64,000 bases of DNA from Calliphora vicina (Eukaryota > Arthropoda > Insecta > Diptera > Calliphoridae): NCBI RefSeq assembly GCF_958450345.1, contig NC_088780.1:66487533-66551532 (forward strand), written 5' to 3'. Below the pieces are notes generated by a model that was not told where the DNA came from, ran no database searches, and saw nothing but the letters and a program-made list of their open reading frames with translations. This document shows positions 43,545-52,373 of this stretch, piece by piece. A program made the position numbers and the translations under genes. Numbering within the stretch: position 1 is the first letter of the stretch; each line of letters begins with the position of its first letter.

Positions 43545-43985
43545 CCCTAGGTCTCCACGTAGCAATATTTATTGCTGCAATTGTAAAATTTGATTGCGTC
43601 AATGAAATTTGCGAGTGTAGACTGCAAATTGCCATATGTAGCAATCCATTGCGCAATGATTGCTCTACTGATTGCCTGAGCAATTATTTCTAAGCAATAA
43701 GCTGTCAGATCAGTTGTTATTAATGTAAAATTTCTTCTTTCTATGATTCGGTGCGATTAATTCATACATATTTAATTTATTTAAGTACCAAAAGTAAAAA
43801 AACAAAGAAACTAGTGAAAAAAATTATGCAATACAAAATATAAACAAAATACACCAACGTTTTTCATAGAAATATTTGTGACGAACGTTTTCTCCACTTA
43901 AAGCAATCAGCAATCACTCTGCTGTTGTTCTGCCGACGTTATTGCTTGAGTTTAGCAATAAATATTGCTAAGTGGAGACATGGGG
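43545..43985. mobile_element. MITE-like repeat with TCTCCACKTAGCAAT ends
   Basis: The inverted ends share GTCTCCACKTAGCAATATTTATTGCT, about 26 bp, and the interior is rich in AGCAAT/ATTGCT. ACCC/GGGT outside the match may be part of the repeat. No clear target duplication. No gene. Confidence 0.75.
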
Positions 43986-44447
43986 TAATAAGTAGTGAGC
44001 AAAAGCATTTTTCTTTTAAAATTTCAATAATTTATTTTCGTGAGTGATTTTCAGAAGTGGGCAGCTATTACCAATTATGTACCGATCGCCATTAAACTTA
44101 TTTGTGTTTAATTTTGTCGGCATACCAACACTTTTAGGAGTTTTATGCTCCTTAAAATAAGTTTTAGAAATGGGCCTTATATGTGGCTTATGGTCAATTA
44201 TAAAACGATTCACACACAATTTTTAGATGTGACATAATTATGATTGTAGTGTAATTAAATAATATTCATCCTCAGGGTAATGCTATAGCAGCAATAATAT
44301 AATTTTAATTTAACTATTAATTTTGAAAGGAATCCAAATAGCATTTCACAAATATTTAAAATTTGGTAGGTTTTGGTATGTTTTGGTAGTTTTTAATCTG
44401 AAATTTGGTAGGAAAAATATTTTATGAGTGGCAACGCTGATCAGGAT

Positions 44448-44720
44448 TCCGCAGAAAATAATATTTTCAAAGAACTAGCTGATATTACTTTGCAAATTAT
44501 TTGTATGCCATGGTCAAATGCGGAAGTTGAGTGAGTTTTTAGTCAGCTTAATATTGTAAAATCAAACTTAAGAATTTGTTTGCAATTAATTTAATTAAAT
44601 TAATTTTTATTAAAAATTGCCTTCGTCGCCATGAAAAGTGTTGCTACGATTATGAAATCTCAAGAAAGTTTTTAAATTTAATTGGTACCTCAAAAATATA
44701 CTCAAATGATAATTTCTAAA
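44448..44720 (+). pseudogene. hAT transposase remnant, C-terminal dimerisation region
   Basis: After the insertion the frame reads FKELADITLQIICMPWSNAEVE, stop, VFSQLNIVKSNLRI, the conserved C-terminal hAT motif with an in-frame TGA where Arg is usual. A further fragment with LRRHEKCCYDYE-like residues follows. It continues the remnant before 40189. Confidence 0.75.
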
Positions 44721-44989
44721 TGATCTTAATTAATTTTAGTATATAACGTTTATTAATTTAAAAATCAATTATTTTTGTTTTTAAAGCGGTTTTGCTTCAT
44801 AAATCGTTAAATAAAAATTTAGCGGTTTTAATCAGTGGTTTTATTTAAAGATTTAGTGGTTTCTGGCGTTATTTTAAGAGCTATCTGGTGGGATATGGTC
44901 TTAAAGTTTTGGCAACACTGATTTTAGTAGTCGTTGTCCACTCAACGAGACAACTAGGAATACGCATGAGCACTGGTGTATGACTTTTT

Positions 44990-45531
44990 CTTTATTTTTT
45001 CAGTTTTTGTATTTGTGTGTTTGTAGGTGCACTGAATAAAATAAAGAATTAAATGTGTTGATGAGAGGATTTATTTTTGCGAACCTCTGCTGTAAGCTGA
45101 AAGTGGGCAATGTACAATGTACATTGTACATACATACCTATATACTAATTATAAAAAATAATAATACATCCACAACAAAGGTGAAGGGTATATAAGATTC
45201 GGCATAGCCGAATATAGCACTCTTACTTGTTTTAAACTTTGTTGATTATTATTTATTATACTTTATTTTTTCAGTTTTTGTATTTGTGTGTTTGTAGGTG
45301 CACTGAATAAAATAAAGAATTAAATGTGTTGATGAGAGGATTTATTTTTGCGAACCTCTGCTGTAAGCTGAAAGTGGGCAATGTACAATGTACATTGTAC
45401 ATACATACCTATATACTAATTATAAAAAATAATAATACATCCACAACAAAGGTGAAGGGTATATAAGATTCGGCATAGCCGAATATAGCACTCTTACTTG
45501 TTTTAAACTTTGTTGATTATTATTTATTATA
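44990..45531. repeat. 271-bp tandem duplication spanning a mini-me end and LTR edge
   Basis: 44990-45260 is repeated almost perfectly at 45261-45531. Each copy holds CAGTTTTTGTATTTGTGTG, the palindrome TGTACAATGTACATTGTACA, the mini-me terminus and the resumed LTR sequence AAACTTTGTTGATTATTA. The junctions share CTTTATT microhomology. Confidence 0.93.
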
Positions 45532-45681
45532 CTTTGTTAATTTTGTTTTGATCAAGTAATATTTGAAAATCGATAATAAAAATATATTGATTTTTTAATT
45601 ATAATTGGATTTAAAAATTTTTAAAATAAAGAAGCATTTGCTTTACAAAATAAAATAAATAAATATAAAATTGTAACTAAA
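45501..45681 (+). repeat. CsRn1-like 3' LTR, second part
   Basis: Uninterrupted continuation of the LTR, matching 33930-34094, ending TTGTAACTAAA before the ATAT duplication. It also preserves the empty TTA target of the 30.8-kb unit. Confidence 0.82.
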
Positions 45682-45876
45682 ATATGTGAAATCGTCATCA
45701 TCCGCACCTTCAAGACCAAATGCAGGAATAGCACCTTCATCGTCATCACTCATCTCCGCACTCATGAAGTCTGCAAACCTATCATCAACTACACGTCTTT
45801 CATCCTCACTCATTTGCTGGTAGCGTGTACTACGACGCACCACAATTTCAGCAATGTCCAAATTTTCCTTTGCCAT
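45682..45876 (-). pseudogene. piggyBac-like transposase, N-terminal part
   Basis: It starts MAKENLDIAEIVVRRSTRY and runs 65 codons through an acidic stretch (SDDDEG, GADDDDF) to the ATAT at 45682. Joining it to 3033 after removing one ATAT continues the same frame into the acidic segment of the main part. Acidic N-termini before the SKDG..W motif are normal for piggyBac transposases. Confidence 0.82.
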
Positions 45877-46136
45877 TGTATTGTACTTTTATTTCTCTTT
45901 ATAAAATTCAAAATGGAATTATGATGTGTTCAAACAATAAAACACGCCAAAAGACAATGCATTTATTAACGATTTCTTGAAATTTCAGTGCAAGGTCCCA
46001 GCGGACCTTTTCACTTCCCATGGACCATCAAGGAGTAATTTTAGTTTGAAAATGCCGGAGGACTTCAAAATTTCAAAGAAGTACATTTTTCAAAAAATAT
46101 TTAAAAATACTTCTGCTGATCCAACAATACCAAATG
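45877..46136. other. Unassigned; short open frame on the plus strand
   Basis: An open frame (about 45977-46180) begins FQCKVPADLFTSHGPSRSNF and runs into the hAT-like end at 46137. I cannot identify it. TTAA at 45966-45969 could be the piggyBac border, but no matching inverted end was found. Confidence 0.35.
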
Positions 46137-46230
46137 CAGTGTTGCCAATTCTTGGTGAACAAAAAGGGCTAAATACTTAGAAAAAAAGGCTAAAAATAAA
46201 ATTGGCTAAAAAAGGGCTAACATTTTTAAT
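46137..46230. repeat. Single hAT-like terminus with AAAGGGCTAA repeats
   Basis: It begins CAGTGTTGCCAATTCTTGG and carries four AAAAGGGCTAAA / AAAGGCTAAA motifs. The opposite end is not in the window, so the element may extend past 64000, enclosing the right nest, or be truncated. Confidence 0.6.
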
Positions 46231-46530
46231 TAAAAAAATGCATACATTTGAGACAAAAAACCACTTAGAATGTTACATTTGGCTATGGCGAATAGACAAA
46301 CAAAAATGTATGAATATAACACACCTTCAAATGGAAGAAAATAAGAATATTCCTGTATGTTGATCCTTAACTTTAAAATAACGTAATTTGTGGCCACACG
46401 TATATCATAGCGATATTTTTAAAACCACGTATTTATAAAATATGTAAACATAAACATTTAATTTTGGAAAAAAAATAATTTTTTATATTTGATCAGATCA
46501 TAGCTAAATTATTATCGATAATGAACTGAA
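46231..46530. other. AT-rich sequence, no gene
   Basis: Possibly the interior of the hAT-like element starting at 46137. Nothing else is seen. Confidence 0.4.
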
Positions 46531-48197
46531 TTTTTATACCCTTCACCTTTGTGAGAAGGGTATATATAAGTTTGTCATTCCGTTTGTAATTTCTACATTT
46601 TTCATTTCCGACCCTATAAAGTATATATATTCTGGATATTCTTATAGATAGCGGAGTCGATTAAGCCATGTCCGTCTGTCTGTCTGTTGAAATCAATTTT
46701 CTGAATACCCCAGATATCTTCGGGATATGAGCAAAAAACCGGGACAACCTCGATTTTTGACTTATTTTTGATCTATATCTGGATTACTAAAGGTACGGTC
46801 AGACATAGCAAATATTTGAAGTTTATCGTCAAATATGCCATTGCCTGAATCTGACCACAAATAAAATTTAGAGCAAATAACAAAACATATGATTTTAGTC
46901 AAACAAAATTATTTGTCGGCACACAAAATATGTTCTTAATGTGAACAATGTGTGACCACTAGCTATATAAATACCTAGAAAATATATAATTTGATCTTGC
47001 AAATATTTTTAAGGTTAAAGCACTTATTTGGAATTCTAAAGCAATTATTTTATTAAAGTTTTAATGAATTTTGATATCATATAGTGAATTTTATTTTTCA
47101 CTTTTTGTTTGACCAAACTGCTACGAAAAAGAATCAGTAAATTTATTTGCCGTGTGGTCACACTATATCAAATACTTTCATGAAATAATTGTTTGATCAA
47201 ATAGAGAAAAACAGAAAATTATTTGCTCAGTATGGCTGAAAAATAAGAGGAGTTTATTTAAATGTTTTTGGTACTAAATTAAAGACACAAATTCAATATT
47301 TTTTTTTTAACATAAATATATATTCAATATTTCTTTAATATTTATTATTTAAATTATTTTCACTAAATATTTGCATCAATAAATGTAGTCTTCTTCTTCA
47401 CATAAAAGTCATTCAGCATAGGATGAAATACTGGGAGAAAAACTAATTGAAGACATGAAGTCTATGTTGCGATTTTTGCAATTTTATGCGATTTATATTT
47501 TTATACGTTTAACATAGTTTGTCTATTTTCAAAATTTAAAATTGCTCATATGTACATATGGAATATTAACTGAAATTTTATACAGATTGAATTTAAAATC
47601 AAAGAAAATTTTTTACACATACATACATATATAGTATGAATTGATTGTAATTAAAAAATAATTCTTAAACAGTATGATCTGTTTAATTTCTTTTTACTTC
47701 AGAAGAAGAATATGTCTAATAGCATTTTTCACTTTTCTGATTTTGGTATCATACAAAAATTTATGTAAAAAAAGTAAACATTTCCGTAAAATTTTACAAT
47801 ATTTGTGAACATGTTCTTATTCTGAATGAAAAAAGTTTGGAAAAAGTCGATTAATAATATGTATTAAAAAACCAATAAGCATTTTTACTGGAATTCAAGT
47901 TGATAGCAAGTGTAATTCAAGCCTTGAATTATAGTCAAGCAATTGAATTACAGTTGTATTACACTTTATTTCAATAGCATTCTCCAGTAAAAAGGAAACA
48001 TAAATTCAAACCATATGTTTTTTTTGTTTGAAAAATATTTAATATTTCAAATATTTTTCAAGTATAAAACATAATTACATTTCCATTCAATTTCAATTAT
48101 GAATTGTGATAGTAATATAATTTAATAAATAAACATTTAATAATTATATATATATTTTCGCGATTTGTTTTCATTATTTAGCTATTTTTAATTTAAG

Positions 48198-48907
48198 ATA
48201 TCTGTGGTCACAAGCAATAACCGCCTAATTCAAAAAACATGTTTTTGAGAAAAAGCTATTTATAGTTATAAAAGCGATTCTGAAAAAAATAAAAGATTGC
48301 ATTAGAAAAAGTAGAATGCAGAATCAAAGATTCTTACCCCCACAATGCTCAAATGAAAAATTATAACAAAAGCTTTATTTATTAGAGAAATATTTAATAA
48401 AAACAAATATCATCGCTTAATGCAACTCAGAAATACTAAATTGAAAGTGCTAATGTCTGATTAGGCGTTTGTTGAAAATAAGTGTTTTGATTGTTGCTTG
48501 GCATATATTGAGTTAAGCTGTTATTACATATTTAAATATTGACATGTCAAGTAATTAAGCCAATTTGCAATAATCGCTTTAGTTTGGCTCTTATAACAGC
48601 ACTCTTATTTATGAAAATTTATTTTGTGAAAAATAACAATAACAACTAAAGTAATTATAAGCTATTTAAACAAAATAAAATATAATTGAATGTTTTCTTA
48701 AGTATATTTTGGGGCTTATTGTAAATGCGATAGTCTTCCTTAGGACTTAAGCCAATATGTTTCTAATTAATAACTTTTTAAATAAGAAAGTTAGGAAGGT
48801 AGGGATTTCACGTATACATACAGTTCTATGAAGAGAATAATGTAGCTAATATAACTCAAATCTTTCTTAAGTCGACTTAGGTCGTTATTGCTTATGACCA
48901 CAGATAT
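48198..48907. mobile_element. MITE-like repeat with ATATCTGTGGTCA ends, ~710 bp
   Basis: The left (48198-48228) and right (48877-48907, reversed) ends share ATATCTGTGGTCAYAAGCAA and TAAC, then CCTAA. No clear target duplication and no ORF. The ends include the GTGGTCA motif found across the enclosing element, so it could be a rearranged internal copy instead. Confidence 0.65.
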
Positions 48908-50271
48908 AGCAACACTACTTTTGCGATAACTCATGATGCAACAGCTGTTATTTGACGCTGTTTGATCTTGCAAATGAATTGCAAGATCAAATAATAAAAA
49001 TTGGTCACATTACAAGAATGTTTTCATATTGGCAAATAAATTTGTTTGACCAAATTCAGCTGTTTTCTTGTTTGCAGTGCAAAAATATTTTCTGTTCAAA
49101 CTAGAAACATAAAATATTTGACGCTTAAATAAAAGTACTGAAATTTCATAATTCTTTCAAATGTAAAGCAAAATCTGGTAATATTTTACTTTCTAGAAAT
49201 GTCTTTTTTATTGATGAAAGAAATTAAAGTTGTTTTGCAGCATTATTTAATAATTACTTAGAACAAATATTACCATAAATGTGACCACAAGACAAATATA
49301 TTTTCCCCTTTGTGTGTTTGATAGTATTTCGGTGTAATTTGATTAAACATATATGGCAAATAAATGTGTACAGTGTGAACACAAAATCAACCCATGAATT
49401 ATTTGATTAGTTTTGATCAAACACATGAAACATCTTGTGTCAAATAATTTGCGTAGTCTGACCCTAGGCTTGCCAGATCGAAATCGGTAAAAAGCTTGAC
49501 ATTCAGAAGAAAAAGCTTGATTTTTCTTGACGTTAAAGAAAAAAACTTGATTTTTCTTGACAATTTAAAATTCAGTTAAATTAACAAAAGTAAAATTATA
49601 TATTTTTTTCAATTATTATTAAAAGTATTCGAATGACGAATATTCTGTGATTAAATAAACATCACTATTTTATGATTTGTTTTATTAATTTATTTTTATT
49701 GTCATTTTGTTAAATTGTAACAGAATCTAATGATTTTCTATGAGAAAACTCTTAATTTTAATGCCGGAGTGAGTATATTAGATTGTGTGGACCTTCCTCC
49801 ACGATGTTTACACATTTAATTACTACATTCCGTTACAGGTTAATAGTAAATTACAAAAATGTCTATAAAACTAACTTGTGAACCTCATGTAGCTCACTGC
49901 CGGAGGAATATCTAACAAAATCATATATTATTATAATTCCCCAGCGGAGTTAAAATTATGTTTAGCAATTGCAATATTATCGTCTATTATTGCAAATTTA
50001 TAAACATTTATATTTAAAATTCCTTTTTTTATAAGATAAAAACTAAAAAGAATACCTTAAAATAGGTTTAAAATAGGGTCGAAGCAATTTTAAAATTCGT
50101 TTATTTAAAACAACATTTGAAATAGGTTTTTAAGCTAAAATACGTTTATGACTACAATTTTAAGGAATTTTGCTTAAAAATGCCTTAAAATGCTTATGAA
50201 TACGGCCGTGAATATTTTACAGAGGATATATAAAGCAAATTTCAAATAAAACAGTTAAAAATACAACTACG

Positions 50272-52132
50272 TGTAGTGTGTGGGCTGGTGTGTCTGTCAA
50301 ACGTCTGTTCATTGTCCATTGAACAAACAGAAAACAAAATAAACATAAAGAAACAAGGTGGCCAGATTGCCGGCGGCGCTGGTATGCTCGCGTTTGCCTG
50401 GCTGGGAACTCGCCGGAGGGGGTGGTCCTTGCCAGCAATCCGGATCGAAAACACACACTATCACAAAAATCATACCAGCAAAAGTATATTTAAGTTAAAG
50501 GGGCTCGAAGTAGTTTCTCTTGTCCTTTTTCTCTTTCCTTTATTTCCCTGCGTACCTATCTACCGAACAATTTCTTCTCCTGGCTGATGTTGTTGCCAGG
50601 AGATAACCCACCCACTCGGGATTGAATCCCGCCATGACATCCTATCGTAAGAATGTCCCAAACTTTCCCCGCAAACAATACCTTCCCTACTTACCGCCGC
50701 GTTTACTGAAATTTAGTAAATCATTTTTAAAAAAAAACTTGAAAAATAGCAATTTCATTTAAACATTATAAAAGTTTCGGTTTATTAATAAAGAATGAAT
50801 TTATACAAACAAAAAAATGAATTATTAACAAAATTTACTTTAGAAATAAAAATGTACAAAAATTTTGTTTTTGTTTAAAAATTTCAAATTTTAGCTTTAA
50901 GATTCAGTTTTAAAAATTTAGCTTTAAGATTTTAGTTTTAAATTTTAAATTTAAGATTTTAGTTTTAAATTTTCTTTTCTTAGATTTTAGTTTTAAATTT
51001 TAATTTTTTTTTTGCTTTTAGTTTAATTTAATAAAATTTCTTTTAATAATAATAATTTATAATGTATCTTTTTAAAACTAGCGTTACTGCTTTCCCGCTC
51101 TATTCCCTGGCGGCCAACTAATTTTGCGGAAGAATCTCCCGGGTGAGGATAGGGTAGATGGATATTTCCTGTCAGTGACGTGTCTAAATGTCTAAGTGGT
51201 TCGAGGTACTATTAATATTTAGAATTCTCTAATTCCTTTTATTTATTTATATATATTTATTTATAAAAATTTTTTTTTTTGTATAGGAGAATTACCTATA
51301 TAAGATTTAGGAAAATCTTGGGTTAATTAACCTCGCGACTCACTGTTCCCTAGGCCAGAGCTCTAACCTAACTCGCGCACGCGTGGTTAAGGTTCACACG
51401 CGGGATGTACTTTGCGATACTTAAGACTTCCTATTTGTTTATATAAATATCTCACTAATCACCTTTTTTTTTATTTTATAAATATTTCTTTTTTTTTTTT
51501 TCTTATTTTCTTAAAGAAAAGGAACCGAATTGAACGTCCGTCTATATGTCCCGGTGTATTTTACTGTACTTCGTCGGAATATCACCAAATATACCCTAGC
51601 ACCCCAGGCGTGGTGGTGCTAATGCTGCTTCTCCCTCGTTGGATGGAGTCTTGTTGCAGTGGCTTTGCAGGTTGGTTTGATTAGTTTTTTTTATTTTTTT
51701 ATTTTTATATTTTAAGATTTAGTTTTAAGTTTAGCTTTAAGTTTAGCTTTAAGTTTAGCTTTAAGTTTAAAAAAAAAATCTTTTGTTTAATAAAATTTAC
51801 TTATTTTGTTTAAAAAAAATCAAAAATTTAGTTTTTCTTTTATATGAGGCCACGGACTCCACCTTCTTCACTATGTGGAGCCAAAATCAAAAAAGGGACG
51901 ACATTTTCTCTTCTTGGTATCGAGAAACCTCGTTTACCAATATGGCTTCCTAGCTTCAACAATTGTTCAGCAATTTGTTTGCCTACATAAAATTTTTTTT
52001 ACAGGTATTTTGTTATTGTTTACATTTTCTCTACCTTCCAGCTGTCAAAACGTATGCCCTTAATCTTGAGTTGCCAACTATTTGCTCTCTTCTTCTTTTT
52101 AAATTTTTCGTATCGACAGGGTGCACATGACA
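50272..52132 (-). repeat. 3' LTR of the Osvaldo-like element, 1,861 bp
   Basis: TGTAGTGTG...CACATGACA on the plus strand (TG...CA both ways). It has four copies of the 12-bp TTTAGCTTTAAG-type unit (about 51728-51770), against three in the other LTR. Confidence 0.95.
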
Positions 52133-52373
52133 AACCCAACCACTCCTGTTATCCATCCCTGGATACAGGATGGGAGGGAAAAATAAGCGCCCTGATTTTC
52201 TGTAATACCCTAATGTTACGAAATTTTATGAGATTTTGGGTATTTTATTTACTCCCACAAAAAAATTATAGTCTGGTAACCCCTATTTTATATTCACCAC
52301 ACTTAAAAAAATACGACTCTGTACCTTCGTTAATGTTTTCTCATATGGCAACCTTGACTGAACATACTCTATA

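Larger units (their letters stand above)
40198..44439. mobile_element. Non-autonomous hAT with TTGGTAG repeats, carrying a Tc1
   Basis: The inverted ends read CAGCGTTGCCGCT / CAGCGTTGCCACT. A perfect duplication ATCAGGAT is at 40190-40197 and 44440-44447. The private subterminal motif TTTGGTAG(G/T)TT occurs several times at both ends. A related end lies at 31827. Its interior holds a Tc1 (40550-43498) and a MITE-like repeat (43545-43985). Confidence 0.92.
38879..44920. mobile_element. hAT element with GCGGTTTTT repeats (transposase decayed)
   Basis: The inverted ends read CAGTGTTGCCAAAAC. A perfect 8-bp duplication ATTTTAGT lies at 38871-38878 and 44921-44928. Both ends contain GCGGTTTT/AGTGGTTT motifs. 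It is 6.0 kb long because it carries a mini-me (39036-39768) and another hAT (40198-44439); its own sequence is about 1 kb. Confidence 0.92.
38451..45230 (-). mobile_element. Truncated mini-me/DINE copy C carrying a deep nest
   Basis: The left junction begins ATGAGCAAAAATCCGAGACAACCTC, an internal piece of the mini-me sequence (compare 46728-46752). The right end is the mini-me terminus in reverse (GGTGAAGGGTATATAAGATTCGGCATAGCCGAATATAGC... TTACTTG, 45171-45230). Between them lie a minisatellite (38511-38780), the hAT element 38879-44920 and unassigned sequence. The left part is truncated or rearranged. Confidence 0.6.
3034..45681 (+). mobile_element. CsRn1-like Ty3/gypsy LTR retrotransposon (host of the left nest)
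   Basis: The element starts TGTAGTGATGGTCG and is flanked by ATAT at 3030-3033 and 45682-45685. Removing it restores one reading frame across the piggyBac transposase, which independently supports both ends. Its own sequence is only about 4.7 kb: 3034-3082 plus 33925-34094 (5' LTR), 34095-38427 (internal) and 38428-38450 plus about 45501-45681 (3' LTR). Both LTRs are split by later insertions. The start TGTAGTGATGG recurs after a purine tract (38414-38424). The stretch 33930-34094 recurs almost unchanged at about 45530-45681. Confidence 0.85.

Noticed and set aside
1896..45969. piggyBac element borders at TTAA 1896-1899 and 45966-45969
   Set aside because: TTAA is frequent in this AT-rich DNA and the adjacent sequences do not form an inverted repeat.
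45977..46180. 67-codon plus-strand ORF as a host gene exon
   Set aside because: It runs into a hAT-type terminus and shows no domain or convincing splice context; left unassigned.
50276..50587. 103-codon plus-strand ORF in the LTR, repeated at 61098-61427
   Set aside because: It is the same LTR sequence in both places, has no recognisable domain, and runs against the element's sense. It is kept only as part of the LTR.
51412..51684. 90-codon ORF (and copy at 62252-62524) with a hydrophobic segment
   Set aside because: It is created by T-rich low-complexity LTR sequence. The apparent membrane segment is a poly-Phe/Ile artefact.
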